Shown: piece after piece, positions 34,476 to 42,272 of the stretch
How the letters are laid out: the number at the start of each line of letters is the position of its first letter
How positions within the stretch are numbered: position 1 is the first letter of the stretch
DNA from: Williamsia deligens
GTDB lineage: Bacteria > Actinomycetota > Actinomycetes > Mycobacteriales > Mycobacteriaceae
Length of the DNA: 64,000 nucleotides
Assembly: GCF_024171765.1 (NCBI RefSeq)
Contig: NZ_JAMTCI010000002.1
Span: forward strand, 248,001-312,000
Direction of reading: 5' to 3'
Made by a program: the position numbers and the translations under genes
Notes under the pieces: generated by a model
What the model saw: only the letters and a program-made list of their open reading frames with translations
Database searches by the model: none
What the model was told of the DNA's origin: nothing

Positions 34476-35600
34476 TCAGTCGCTGACGAACACGGGGTCG
34501 GCGCCGACGGTCACGGTCTCGTAGACCTGCAGGATGCGGTCGGCGATGCGGGACCAGTCGTAGCGCAGTGCGACCTCGTGGGCGGTCCGGACGAGATCCG
34601 CGCGCGCCTCGTCGTCCCGGAGCAGTTCGACCACCGCGGTCGTGAGGGCCGCGGGTTCGCCCGCCCGGACCAGTCGACCGCCGCGCCCGTCGTCCAGGAC
34701 GCGCCGGAACGCATCGAGATCGCTGGCGACGACCGCCGCGCCGGAGGCCATCGCCTCGACGAGCACGATGCCGAAGCTCTCCCCGCCGAGGTTCGGGGCG
34801 ACGTAGACGTCCGCCGACGCCAGGGCGCGGGCCTTGGTGGCGTCGTCGACCTGACCGAGGAACTCGAGATGGTCCGACAACGCTCCCGCGCGGCGCCGCA
34901 GGGCCCGCTCGTGACCGGTGCCGACCACGAGCACCGACACGTCGGGCACGGCGGCGACGATCGACGGCAGTGCCCGCATCAGCACGTCGATGCCCTTGCG
35001 TGGCTCGTCGTACCGGCCGAGGAACAGGATGGTCTTGCCTTCGCGGCGGTGACCGTCGAGCGGCTCGGCGTCGGCGAAGGCGGCGACGTGGATGCCGTTG
35101 GGGATCTCGACGGCGTCGGAGCCGAGGGATTCCATCTGCCAGCGACGGGCCAACTCCGACACGGCGATCTTGCCGACGATCCGCTCGTGGTACGGGCGCA
35201 GGATTCCCTGGAAGATGCTCAGCCACAACGATTTCGTCGTCGAGGTGTGGAAGGTGGTCACGATCGGCCCCTGGGCGACGAACAGCGACAGCATCGAGAT
35301 GCTCGGCGCGTTCGGCTCGTGCACGTGCAACACGTCGAACTCGCCGTCGCGGATCCACGTGCGCAGGCGGCGGTAGGCCGCGGGACCGAAGTTCACCTTC
35401 GACACCGAGCCGTTGTAGGGGATCGCGAGCGCCGGCCCGACCGAGACGACGTAGTCGGGCAGGACGACGTCGTCGCCGGCCGGCGCGAGGACGCTGACGC
35501 TGTGTCCGCGCTCGATGAACACCTGGGCGAGTTCCACGACGTGGGCCTGCACACCCCCGGGGGTGTCGAAGGCATACGGGCAGATCATGCCGATCTTCAC
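34476..35600 (-). CDS. pimA: Phosphatidylinositol alpha-mannosyltransferase PimA
   Basis: The 374-residue GT4 enzyme transfers mannose from GDP-mannose to phosphatidylinositol, the first step of PIM synthesis on the inner face of the membrane. Typical segments are GMICPYAFDTPGGVQAHV (Gly loop), ATFHTSTTKS-like TTFHTSTTKSLWL, ILFLGRYDEPRKG and the donor-site GGESFGIVLVEAMASG with the E(x7)E motif. GTG at 35598-35600 overlaps the patA stop. The chain is thrS-HIT-pgsA-patA-pimA, as in mycobacteria. Confidence 0.96.
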   Translation of the reverse strand: MKIGMICPYAFDTPGGVQAHVVELAQVFIERGHSVSVLAPAGDDVVLPDYVVSVGPALAIPYNGSVSKVNFGPAAYRRLRTWIRDGEFDVLHVHEPNAPSISMLSLFVAQGPIVTTFHTSTTKSLWLSIFQGILRPYHERIVGKIAVSELARRWQMESLGSDAVEIPNGIHVAAFADAEPLDGHRREGKTILFLGRYDEPRKGIDVLMRALPSIVAAVPDVSVLVVGTGHERALRRRAGALSDHLEFLGQVDDATKARALASADVYVAPNLGGESFGIVLVEAMASGAAVVASDLDAFRRVLDDGRGGRLVRAGEPAALTTAVVELLRDDEARADLVRTAHEVALRYDWSRIADRILQVYETVTVGADPVFVSD

Positions 35601-36523
35601 CGGGCGCCCCCGCCGTCGGACGCGTCGCCGATGCGCTCACGCCGCCGCTGTGACCAGTCGGCCTCCCAGAGCGGCTGCAGCATGTGCCAGTCATGCGGAT
35701 GGGCGGCGATGTTGCGCGCGAACACGTCCGCCATGGCCTGCGTCGCCGCGGCGAGGCCTCCGCTGACGTCGACCGGTGGGTCGCACGAGATCTGCGAGCC
35801 GTGGGTGTCGGTGAACCAGTGGTGGACGGGAAGCAGTGCCGCACCGGTCTCGATGGCCAACTTGGCCGGGCCGGCGGGCATCCGGGTCGGTTCGCCGAAG
35901 AACGTCACCGGCACACCGTGTTCGGCGAGATCACGCTCGGCCAGCAGGCACACCACGCCGCCGGCGCGGAGGCGGTCGGCGAGGAGTTCGAAAGGGGGCG
36001 TCTCTCCCCCGCTGAGCGGGAAGATCTCGAACCCCAGGCTCTCGCGGTATGCCACGAACCGCTCGAAGAGCGATTCCGGGCGCAACCGCTCGGCGACGGT
36101 GGAGAACCCGCCGATGCGGTTCACCAACCAGACCCCGGCCATGTCCCAGTTGCCGCTGTGCGGCAGGGCGAACACCACTCCGCGACCCTGCGCGTACGCC
36201 TTCTCGAATTCGGCGAGATCCGGGGGCGCCACGTGGACACGCGATGCGGCGGTGGCGAAGTCCATCGACGGCAACCGGAACGCCTCGCGCCAGTACCGCG
36301 CGTAGGACCGGGTCGCCGCGCGCATGAGCTCGTCGGGGACATCGTCGGCGTCGACGGCGAGCACCCGAGCGAGGTTGCGTCGCAACTGCTGTGGTCCGCC
36401 GTTGCCACCCGCGCGACCACCGGCGGCGTCGAACGCCGCCCGCACCCAGGGTTCGGGTAGTCGGCGCACGAGTGACCACCCCGCGCCGTAGCCGAGCGCG
36501 GCGGCGCGTTCGGCGAGGCTCAC
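35597..36523 (-). CDS. patA: Phosphatidylinositol mannoside acyltransferase PatA
   Basis: The 308-residue protein belongs to the LpxL/HtrB-like acyltransferases and should acylate the mannose of PIM1/PIM2 from acyl-CoA. The catalytic His and Asp/Glu are seen in VFALPHSGNWDMAGVWL and CLLAERDLAEHGVPVTFFG. The GTG at 36521-36523 overlaps the pgsA stop as GTGA and its own stop overlaps the pimA GTG, so synthesis and acylation of PIM are coupled. The upstream frame extends into pgsA and is rejected. Confidence 0.95.
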   Translation of the reverse strand: MSLAERAAALGYGAGWSLVRRLPEPWVRAAFDAAGGRAGGNGGPQQLRRNLARVLAVDADDVPDELMRAATRSYARYWREAFRLPSMDFATAASRVHVAPPDLAEFEKAYAQGRGVVFALPHSGNWDMAGVWLVNRIGGFSTVAERLRPESLFERFVAYRESLGFEIFPLSGGETPPFELLADRLRAGGVVCLLAERDLAEHGVPVTFFGEPTRMPAGPAKLAIETGAALLPVHHWFTDTHGSQISCDPPVDVSGGLAAATQAMADVFARNIAAHPHDWHMLQPLWEADWSQRRRERIGDASDGGGAR

Positions 36524-37206
36524 CGAGTCGGGTCCTGCTCTGCGGTCGGCGTGTCTCCGACGGGCGCTGCAGGCGCGTCGATCGGGAGGAGATCGCGGGC
36601 ACCCGGTGATCGCGAGATCGACAGCATCCGTTGCCCGACGGTGATGACGCTGCCGACCGCGAGCAGCCACACCGCGACGTGGATCAGCCACGGCATGCCG
36701 AGCTCGCTGATGCCGGCGCCGACCAGGATGATGATGAGCCGCTCGGGGCGCTCGATGAGCCCGCCGTTGCCGTCGAGACCGCTGGCCTCCGCGCGCGCCT
36801 TGGCGTACGAGATGACCTGCGAGGTGACGAGACAGATCATCATGCCCACGAACAGCACGGGGTGGTGCTCGGTCTGTAGGCACCACCAACCCAGCGCCGC
36901 GAAGATCGCGCCGTCGGCGATGCGGTCGCACGTCGCGTCGAGGACGGCGCCGAAACGCGTGCCGCCCCCACGTTCGCGGGCCATCGTCCCGTCGATCATG
37001 TCGAACATGACGAACAGCCAGATCACCAGCGACCCGGCCAGCAGGTGGCCCATCGGGAACAGGGTCACCGCGGCCACGACCGACGCGACGGTGCCGATGA
37101 CGGTCATCGAGTCGGGCGTGAGACCCGCCTTCAGCAGCACCCGCGCGATGGGGACGTTGACCTTGCTCATCCCCGCGCGACCTCGGATGCTCAGGAAACG
37201 GGCCAT
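36520..37206 (-). CDS. pgsA: Phosphatidylinositol phosphate synthase PgsA
   Basis: The 228-residue integral membrane enzyme is a CDP-alcohol phosphatidyltransferase with about six spans. The catalytic signature D-G-x2-A-R-x8-G-x3-D-x3-D is complete in DGTMARERGGGTRFGAVLDA followed by TCDRIADG. In mycobacteria the ortholog condenses CDP-diacylglycerol with inositol phosphate to make the PI precursor used by PimA. ATG at 37204-37206 lies four bases after the HIT stop. Confidence 0.95.
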   Translation of the reverse strand: MARFLSIRGRAGMSKVNVPIARVLLKAGLTPDSMTVIGTVASVVAAVTLFPMGHLLAGSLVIWLFVMFDMIDGTMARERGGGTRFGAVLDATCDRIADGAIFAALGWWCLQTEHHPVLFVGMMICLVTSQVISYAKARAEASGLDGNGGLIERPERLIIILVGAGISELGMPWLIHVAVWLLAVGSVITVGQRMLSISRSPGARDLLPIDAPAAPVGDTPTAEQDPTR

Positions 37207-37210
37207 CAGC

Positions 37211-37768
37211 TCATCCCTCGACGGCGGACCACGCCTGGGCGAGCAGTTCCCGGGTGTCGCGCAGCAGCTGCGGCATCACCTTGGTCTCACCGATCACGGT
37301 GATGAAGTTGGCGTCGCCGCCCCAGCGCGGCACCACGTGCATGTGCAGGTGTTCGGCCAGCGAACCGCCTGCTGCCGCACCGAGATTCAGTCCCACGTTG
37401 AACGCGTGCGGACGTGACACCGACTTGATCGCACGGATGAGCCGCTGCGTGAACGCCATCAACTCGGTGCTCTCGGCGAGTGTCAGGTCCTCGAGGTCGG
37501 CCACCTGCCGGTAGGGCACGACCATCGAGTGGCCCGGGTTGTACGGGTACAGGTTGAGCACGCAGTAGACGCTCTCCCCGCGCGCGACGACGAGACCGTC
37601 CTCGTCGGACATCAGCGGGATGTCGATGAAGGGGTGGCTCGACGACGCCGACCCTCCGGCCGGGGACTTGATCGACCCCGTGATGTACGACATCCGGTGT
37701 GGGCTCCACAGACGGGTCAACCGGTCGGGTTCGCCGGCGCCCTCGTCGCGGATCGACTCCTCGGTCAC
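37211..37768 (-). CDS. HIT-domain protein, AP4A phosphorylase type
   Basis: The 185-residue protein carries the histidine triad [10 protein letters not shown] (HxHxHxx) and the upstream conserved [13 protein letters not shown]. The Mtb ortholog Rv2613c phosphorolyses diadenosine tetraphosphate to ATP and ADP. AP4A forms as a side product of tRNA synthetases, so coupling to thrS upstream (GTGA overlap) makes sense. It is followed closely by pgsA. Confidence 0.94.
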   Translation of the reverse strand: MTEESIRDEGAGEPDRLTRLWSPHRMSYITGSIKSPAGGSASSSHPFIDIPLMSDEDGLVVARGESVYCVLNLYPYNPGHSMVVPYRQVADLEDLTLAESTELMAFTQRLIRAIKSVSRPHAFNVGLNLGAAAGGSLAEHLHMHVVPRWGGDANFITVIGETKVMPQLLRDTRELLAQAWSAVEG

Positions 37769-39819
37769 GTCGGCTCCGAGACCAGTTGGTCGAAGTGGGC
37801 CGCACTCGGCGAGGCGTTGTCGCGGCGGCGCACCCAGTCGACGATCGCGTCCACCGCGGTGGCCGTGGGAACCCCGTTGACCTGCGTGCCGTCGCGGAAC
37901 CGGAAGCTGACGGCGCCCGCCTGCAGATCGCGGTCGCCGGCGAGCATCATGAACGGGACCTTACCCGTGGTGTGGTTGCGGATCTTCTTCTGCATCCGGT
38001 CCTCGGACGCGTCGACCTCGGCCCGGATGCCCTGCTCGCGCAACGCGTCGACCACGCCCTGCAGATGCGGGACGTAGTCCTCCGCGACGGGGATGCCCAT
38101 CACCTGGACCGGCGACAACCACGCCGGGAACGCGCCCGCGTAGTGCTCGGTGAGCACACCGAAGAAGCGCTCGATCGAGCCGAACAGGGCGCGGTGGATC
38201 ATCACCGGGCGGTGCTTGGCGCCGTCGTTGCCGGTGTACTCGAGCTCGAACCGCTCGGGCAGGTTGAAGTCGAGCTGGATGGTCGACATCTGCCAGTGCC
38301 GCCCGAGTGCGTCCTTGACCTGCACGGAGATCTTCGGGCCGTAGAAGGCCGCACCGCCCGGGTCGGGGACGAGGTCGAGCCCGGACTCGGCGGCGACCTG
38401 GGCCAGCGTCGCGGTCGCCTCCTCCCAGGCGTCGTCCGAGCCGACGGACTTCTCCGGGTTCCGCGTCGAGAGCTCGAGGTAGAAGTCGTCGAGGCCGTAG
38501 TCCTTCAGCAGGTCGAGGACGAAGGTCAGCAACGACGTCAGCTCGCCGGCCATCTGCTCGCGGGTGCAGTAGATGTGGGCGTCGTCCTGGGTCATGCCAC
38601 GCACGCGGGTCAGTCCGTGGATGACCCCGGACTTCTCGTACCGGTAGACCGACCCGAACTCGAACATGCGCAGCGGCAGCTCGCGATACGACCGTCCCCG
38701 CGACCGGAAGATCAGGTTGTGCATCGGGCAGTTCATCGGCTTCAGGTAGTAGTCCTGGCCCGGCTTGCGGACGGTGCCGTCCTCGTTGAGTTCCTCGTCG
38801 ACGTGCATCGCCGGGAACATGCCGTCGCGATACCAGTCCAGGTGCCCCGACACCTCGAAGAGGTGCCCCTTGGTGATGTGCGGGGTGTTGACGAACTCGT
38901 ACCCCGCGGCGGAGTGCCTCGCCCGCGAGTAGTCCTCGAGCTCCTTGCGGATGATGCCGCCCTTGGGGTGGAACACCGGCAGGCCCGAACCGAGCTCGTC
39001 GGGGAAGCTGAACAGGTCGAGCTCGACACCGAGACGCCGGTGGTCACGCTTCTCGGCCTCGGCGAGCAGCTCGAGGTAGGCGTCCTGCGCCTCGGTCGAC
39101 TCCCACGCCGTCCCGTAGACGCGCTGCAGACCGGCGTTGGCCTGGTCACCGCGCCAGTAGGCGGCGGAGCTGCGGGTGAGCTTGAACGCCGCGATGTACT
39201 TGGTGGTCGGGACGTGCGGGCCTCGGCAGAGGTCGCACCAGATCAGTTCGCCGGTACGGGGATTGAGGTTGTCGTAGGCGGTGAGCTCGCCCCCGCCGAC
39301 CTCCATCACCTCGGGGTCGTCGGCGGAGCCCTTGTCGTCGACGAGTTCGAGCTTGTACGGCTCGCCCGCCAGCTCGGCCTTCGCGGCGTCGAGGGACTCG
39401 TACACGCGACGGGAGAACCGTTGCCCCGACTTGATGATCTGCTTCATCTTCTTCTCGAGGGCCGCCAGGTCCTCGGGCGTGAACGGCTCGGCGACGTCGA
39501 AGTCGTAGTAGAAGCCATCGGTGATCGGCGGACCGATGCCGAGCTTGGCGTCCGGGAAGAGCTCCTGCACGGCCTGGGCCAGCACGTGGGCCGCGGAATG
39601 GCGGATGACGCTGCGACCGGCCTCGCTGGCGGCGATCACCGGCTCGACGTCGGTGTCGGTCTCCGGCGACCACGACAGGTCGCGGAGGGCCCCGTCGGCG
39701 TCCCGCACGACGACGACCGCGTCGGGGCCCTTGTTGGAGGCGCCCGCGTCCCGCAGCGCGGTACCTGCCGTGGTCCCGGCCGGCACGCGGACGGATACGG
39801 GCAGGACGTTCTCGGGCAC
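37765..39819 (-). CDS. thrS: Threonyl-tRNA synthetase
   Basis: The 684-residue class II synthetase contains a TGS domain (about 1-70), an editing domain with [19 protein letters not shown] (HxxxH), and catalytic zinc residues including the Cys of [13 protein letters not shown]. Motif 2 is [17 protein letters not shown], and the anticodon domain begins near residue 575. The GTG at 39817-39819 was chosen because GAGGAG lies eight bases upstream. An ATG at 39855 has no such site and adds 12 residues not typical of the family. The stop overlaps the HIT gene. Confidence 0.96.
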   Translation of the reverse strand: MPENVLPVSVRVPAGTTAGTALRDAGASNKGPDAVVVVRDADGALRDLSWSPETDTDVEPVIAASEAGRSVIRHSAAHVLAQAVQELFPDAKLGIGPPITDGFYYDFDVAEPFTPEDLAALEKKMKQIIKSGQRFSRRVYESLDAAKAELAGEPYKLELVDDKGSADDPEVMEVGGGELTAYDNLNPRTGELIWCDLCRGPHVPTTKYIAAFKLTRSSAAYWRGDQANAGLQRVYGTAWESTEAQDAYLELLAEAEKRDHRRLGVELDLFSFPDELGSGLPVFHPKGGIIRKELEDYSRARHSAAGYEFVNTPHITKGHLFEVSGHLDWYRDGMFPAMHVDEELNEDGTVRKPGQDYYLKPMNCPMHNLIFRSRGRSYRELPLRMFEFGSVYRYEKSGVIHGLTRVRGMTQDDAHIYCTREQMAGELTSLLTFVLDLLKDYGLDDFYLELSTRNPEKSVGSDDAWEEATATLAQVAAESGLDLVPDPGGAAFYGPKISVQVKDALGRHWQMSTIQLDFNLPERFELEYTGNDGAKHRPVMIHRALFGSIERFFGVLTEHYAGAFPAWLSPVQVMGIPVAEDYVPHLQGVVDALREQGIRAEVDASEDRMQKKIRNHTTGKVPFMMLAGDRDLQAGAVSFRFRDGTQVNGVPTATAVDAIVDWVRRRDNASPSAAHFDQLVSEPT

Positions 39820-39898
39820 GACGGTGACTCCTCGGGGTTCTCGGGACGGCCGCATCCGACATGGGTGACGGCCGGGTAGATCGTATCGGCCCGGGACG

Positions 39899-39914
39899 CG
39901 GCGCCTACGCGCCG
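39899..39914. terminator. Possible weak hairpin between PGPGW gene and thrS
   Basis: CGGCGC ctac GCGCCG forms a six-pair stem with a four-base loop just after the stop of the membrane protein gene and before thrS. There is no T-run, so it may only slow polymerase or may be chance in GC-rich DNA. Confidence 0.25.
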
Positions 39915-39930
39915 TCGACGTGAGGGCGCG

Positions 39931-40398
39931 TCAGAAGATGGGGCTGGCGAGCCAGGACCAGTCGAGGCCGACCCATCCGCCGGCCAGCTTCAGCGCGCCG
40001 AGGAGCCACAGGGTCGCGAGGACGATCGCGAACGTGAGCAGCCCGAACAGCGCCTGGACCGACCAGTGCTGCACCTTCAACCACTCGGCGAAGGCGTCGT
40101 ACTTCGCGCGAGCGAAGCGGAGGAGACGGTTGGCCCAGGTGAACTCCGTGGCAAGGATGCCGAGGCCGGCGAACACGATCAGCCACCCCGGGCCGGGGTA
40201 CGGGATCGCGATGATCCCCACGATGAGCACGGCGGTGCCCACGACCCCGACACCGATGCGGTAGGCGAGATCGAGCGCGGGCCGTTGCGCCAGCTTCTGA
40301 CGACGTCGCTGCAAACCCTCGGGCAGGAGGCTCCCGTGCTCGTCGACGGGGTCCCGATCGCGGGGACGCGTCGCCGTGGCGTCGGTCTGGTCGGTCAT
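39931..40398 (-). CDS. PGPGW / TIGR02611 family membrane protein
   Basis: The 155-residue protein has a hydrophilic start and about three spans. The hallmark PYPGPGWLIVFAGLGILATE is the PGPGW motif of TIGR02611 actinobacterial membrane proteins. Function is unknown. The ATG at 40396-40398 has GAGGA seven bases upstream; a GTG just before it is less well spaced. It lies between thrS and a tRNA-Val gene on the same strand. Confidence 0.85.
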   Translation of the reverse strand: MTDQTDATATRPRDRDPVDEHGSLLPEGLQRRRQKLAQRPALDLAYRIGVGVVGTAVLIVGIIAIPYPGPGWLIVFAGLGILATEFTWANRLLRFARAKYDAFAEWLKVQHWSVQALFGLLTFAIVLATLWLLGALKLAGGWVGLDWSWLASPIF

Positions 40399-40496
40399 CA
40401 CGGCGTCCTCGCATCGGCGGCTGGGTCGAGGAACAGCCTACGGAATCGGACACCCGGGGCCACACCGCCGAAAGTCGGGGGCGTTCGAGATGGTGG

Positions 40497-40568
40497 TGGT
40501 CCCGGCTGGGTTCGAACCAGCGACCTCCCCGGTGTGAACGGGACGCTCTTCCACTGAGCCACGGGACC
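40497..40568 (-). tRNA. tRNA-Val(CAC)
   Basis: The 72-nt cloverleaf folds well on the minus strand. Acceptor GGTCCCG pairs with CGGGACC, the D-arm is GCTC/GAGC, the anticodon stem TCCCG/CGGGG (one wobble pair) holds loop TTCACAC with anticodon CAC, and the T-arm is GCTGG-TTCGAAC-CCAGC. Discriminator A is followed by an encoded CCA at 40494-40496. Confidence 0.95.
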
Positions 40569-40604
40569 GCGCGCCGGAGACGATGAACGCCTGCGACCGG
40601 AGCA

Positions 40605-40614
40605 GAACACTATC
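40605..40614 (-). promoter_or_regulatory. -10 element upstream of tRNA-Val(CAC)
   Basis: GATAGTGTTC on the minus strand lies 36 bases before the tRNA 5' end. The same ten bases precede the divergent tRNA cluster. TAGTGT would be the -10 hexamer; no good -35 was found. Confidence 0.5.
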
Positions 40615-40698
40615 ACGGTGATTCACTGCCCCTCACCTACCCGCCACGGGCGACCCGACGCGACCGCAGCGATTGCGAAACGTCTTCCACCAGGCGAT

Positions 40699-40729
40699 TT
40701 GTAGGCGTTCGGAACCTCCGATAGTGTTC
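40699..40729 (+). promoter_or_regulatory. Promoter of the Gly-Cys-Val tRNA cluster
   Basis: TTGTAG at 40699-40704 and TAGTGT at 40722-40727 are 17 bases apart, a housekeeping-sigma spacing. The -10 region sits in GATAGTGTTC, identical to the element of the divergent tRNA-Val gene. Transcription would start about 35 bases before tRNA-Gly. Confidence 0.6.
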
Positions 40730-40768
40730 GTCTTCGCACCGCGAAGCCCACAAGGCGACGCGGGGCAC

Positions 40769-40841
40769 GCGGATGTAGCGCAGCTGGTAGCGCATCACCT
40801 TGCCAAGGTGAGGGTCGCGGGTTCGAATCCCGTCATCCGCT
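40769..40841 (+). tRNA. tRNA-Gly(GCC)
   Basis: This is a 73-nt cloverleaf. The acceptor GCGGATG/CATCCGC is fully paired, the anticodon stem TCACC/GGTGA holds loop TTGCCAA (anticodon GCC), and the T-arm GCGGG-TTCGAAT-CCCGT has one G-T pair. The discriminator is T, and CCA is not encoded. It is first of a three-tRNA plus-strand cluster. Confidence 0.95.
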
Positions 40842-40862
40842 CGGAGGAAGAATTTTCACCGT

Positions 40863-40933
40863 GGCGGTGTGGCCGAGTGGTGAGGCAACGGCCTGCAAAG
40901 CCGTGCACACGGGTTCGATTCCCGTCGCCGCCT
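40863..40933 (+). tRNA. tRNA-Cys(GCA)
   Basis: This is a 71-nt cloverleaf 21 bases after tRNA-Gly. The acceptor is GGCGGTG/CGCCGCC with a G-T pair, and the anticodon stem ACGGC/GCCGT holds loop CTGCAAA (anticodon GCA). The discriminator T, usual for tRNA-Cys in some actinobacteria, is followed by encoded CCA. Confidence 0.94.
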
Positions 40934-40955
40934 CCAGACTGTCAACTCAATACCC

Positions 40956-41027
40956 GCGCGATTAGCTCAGTGGGAGAGCGCTTCCCTGACACGGAAGAGG
41001 TCACTGGTTCAATCCCAGTATCGCGCA
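40956..41027 (+). tRNA. tRNA-Val(GAC)
   Basis: This is a 72-nt cloverleaf. The acceptor is GCGCGAT/ATCGCGC, the anticodon stem CTTCC/GGAAG holds loop CTGACAC (anticodon GAC), and the T-arm is ACTGG-TTCAATC-CCAGT. Discriminator A and encoded CCA follow. It is the last tRNA before the terminator. Confidence 0.95.
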
Positions 41028-41043
41028 CCAGAACACGACGACG

Positions 41044-41067
41044 CCCCCGGAGCCTGAGCTCCGGGGG
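41044..41067. terminator. Bidirectional terminator between tRNA cluster and mini-protein gene
   Basis: CCCCCGGAGC, loop CTGA, GCTCCGGGGG forms a perfect ten-pair stem 16 bases after the tRNA-Val CCA end. It also lies 20 bases after the stop of the minus-strand mini-protein gene, so it can end both converging transcripts. Confidence 0.75.
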
Positions 41068-41086
41068 CTTCGTCGTCTGTGCGTCG

Positions 41087-41200
41087 TCAGCCGAGGAGTC
41101 CCCCCAGCAGGCCTCCCAGGCCGCCGGTCGCACCACCGTCGCCGCCCGAGCTTCCCAGCTGAAGCAGTCCGAGCAATGTGTTGAGGTCCAGCGAGCCCAT
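41087..41200 (-). CDS. Gly/Leu-rich mini-protein, copy 1 (37 aa)
   Basis: This small gene is supported by its context. ATG at 41198-41200 is preceded by GGGAAAGGATCGATC (AAAGGA seven bases upstream), identical in the second copy. The peptide begins MGSLDLNTLLGLLQLG, continues with a Gly/Ser/Asp segment and ends in repeats of GGLLGGLLG. The first half could form a short amphipathic helix; there is no Cys, no signal peptide and no basic residue. The related 40-residue copy lies 189 bases upstream on the same strand, and a terminator follows. I do not recognise a named family. Size and hydrophobic pattern recall corynebacterial channel peptides only superficially. Confidence 0.75.
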   Translation of the reverse strand: MGSLDLNTLLGLLQLGSSGGDGGATGGLGGLLGGLLG

Positions 41201-41250
41201 GATCGATCCTTTCCCGAATCGGACGCGTCGATGCGCCCGTCTCCGCGACC

Positions 41251-41290
41251 GTAAATGTCAGATAACGAACTCACTGTCCGTTTCGTCAAA
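41251..41290 (-). promoter_or_regulatory. Conserved promoter-like block, mini-protein copy 1
   Basis: On the minus strand TTTGACGAAACG is followed after 18 bases by TGACATTTAC, then GGTCGCGG, ending 50 bases before the ATG. The same blocks, spacing and distance occur before copy 2. The sigma factor is not identified. Confidence 0.6.
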
Positions 41291-41338
41291 CTTTTCACAC
41301 GTTGCGAGTGGTTCGGTCGCGCCGCCGGGCTGGGAAAC

Positions 41339-41376
41339 GCGCATCGCCCCCGGCTACTCCACCGGGGGCGATGCGC
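41339..41376 (-). terminator. Strong hairpin after mini-protein copy 2
   Basis: GCGCATCGCCCCCGG and CCGGGGGCGATGCGC pair perfectly over 15 bases around an eight-base loop, 13 bases after the copy 2 stop. A short T-run (GTTTCCC) follows on the minus strand. It separates the two mini-protein transcripts. Confidence 0.8.
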
Positions 41377-41389
41377 GCCGAGTCGCGCG

Positions 41390-41512
41390 TCAGCCGCCGA
41401 ACAGGCCGGTCAGCAGCTGGCCGAGACCGAGTCCGCCGACGCCGGCGCTCGGCGCGCCGCCGAGACTGTTGAGCAGCGTGAGCAGTGCGTTGATGTTCTC
41501 CAGAGAGCCCAT
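41390..41512 (-). CDS. Gly/Leu-rich mini-protein, copy 2 (40 aa)
   Basis: This is a paralog of the 37-residue gene downstream. It starts MGSLENINALLTLLNSLGG, followed by a Pro/Ser/Ala/Gly stretch and a C-terminal GLGLGQLLTGLFGG. ATG at 41510-41512 follows the same GGGAAAGGATCGATC leader as copy 1. The shared pattern is MGSL-x-x-x-N-x-LL-x-LL then a Gly-rich linker then Leu/Gly repeats. It has its own promoter-like block and terminator, so both copies look separately expressed. There is no signal peptide. Function is unknown. Confidence 0.75.
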   Translation of the reverse strand: MGSLENINALLTLLNSLGGAPSAGVGGLGLGQLLTGLFGG

Positions 41513-41561
41513 GATCGATCCTTTCCCGAACGGGACGCCGCACGGCGTCCGCACCGCGACG

Positions 41562-41601
41562 GTAAATGTCACAGCGCAAAGCATTGATTCGTTTCATCAA
41601 A
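41562..41601 (-). promoter_or_regulatory. Conserved promoter-like block, mini-protein copy 2
   Basis: TTTGATGAAACG, 18 bases, then TGACATTTAC and CGTCGCGG on the minus strand, 49 bases before the ATG. Blocks match copy 1 while the 18-base spacer differs, which argues for selection on the blocks. Confidence 0.6.
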
Positions 41602-41716
41602 GTTGAGTCCGGTCGCGACTGGTTCATCCACCCCTCCTGACAGCCACAGCATGAGCAGGTCGGCGCGAGCTGCTCGGGTGAACCAGCGCGGTGGATCCGA
41701 CGTGTCCTGTGCTGTG

Positions 41717-42271
41717 ATGACCGGCGTGACGACACCCGCTCCGACGGTCGAGACCGTGACCGACCCCGACCTCGCCGAGGCTGTCGCAGCCGTCGCGGCG
41801 GCGACGTTCCCGCTGGCGTGCCCGCCGGGGACGACCTCGGAGTCCACGGACGCCTTCATCGCGGCGAACCTGACACCGGCACACTTCCGCGAGCACATCG
41901 TCGCCGACGACCGTGATCTCCTCATCGGTCGCGACGCGGGTGGCGCGATCGTCGGGTACACGCTGATCGTCCACGGCGAGCCCACCGACGACGAGGTGCG
42001 CGAGGCCGTCACCCCGCGGCCGGTCTCCGAACTGTCGAAGGTCTACGTCCTCGAATCCGCCCACGGCTCAGGCACATCCCACGCCCTCGTGGCGCGGTCA
42101 CTGCAGGCCGCGGCCGATCGTGGCAGCGTCGCCGTGTGGTTGGGCGTGAGCGACGTCAACATGCGGGCACAGCGGTTCTACGGCAAGTGCGGTTTCGTCG
42201 CCGTCGGCCGGAAGTCGTTCTGGCTCGGCGGGATCGAGGAGCGGGACTACGTCATGCTCCGCGAACTCTGA
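41717..42271 (+). CDS. GNAT-family N-acetyltransferase
   Basis: The 184-residue protein has GNAT motif A (LSKVYVLESAHGSGTSHALV, the acetyl-CoA loop region) and motif B (RAQRFYGKCGFVAVGR). It is like Rv2669 and in the same position. ATG at 41717-41719 was chosen; the frame is open back to 41603 but that part is unlike relatives. The acceptor substrate is unknown. It is divergent from the mini-protein pair. Confidence 0.85.
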   Translation: MTGVTTPAPTVETVTDPDLAEAVAAVAAATFPLACPPGTTSESTDAFIAANLTPAHFREHIVADDRDLLIGRDAGGAIVGYTLIVHGEPTDDEVREAVTPRPVSELSKVYVLESAHGSGTSHALVARSLQAAADRGSVAVWLGVSDVNMRAQRFYGKCGFVAVGRKSFWLGGIEERDYVMLREL

Positions 42272-42272
42272 C

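Noticed and set aside
33859-35844. Long minus-strand frame across pimA and the LemA-like gene
   Set aside because: It is out of frame with two well-supported genes and consists mostly of Arg/Pro/Gly runs.
39820-39855. ATG at 39855 as thrS start
   Set aside because: No ribosome site precedes it, while GAGGAG is eight bases before the GTG at 39819.
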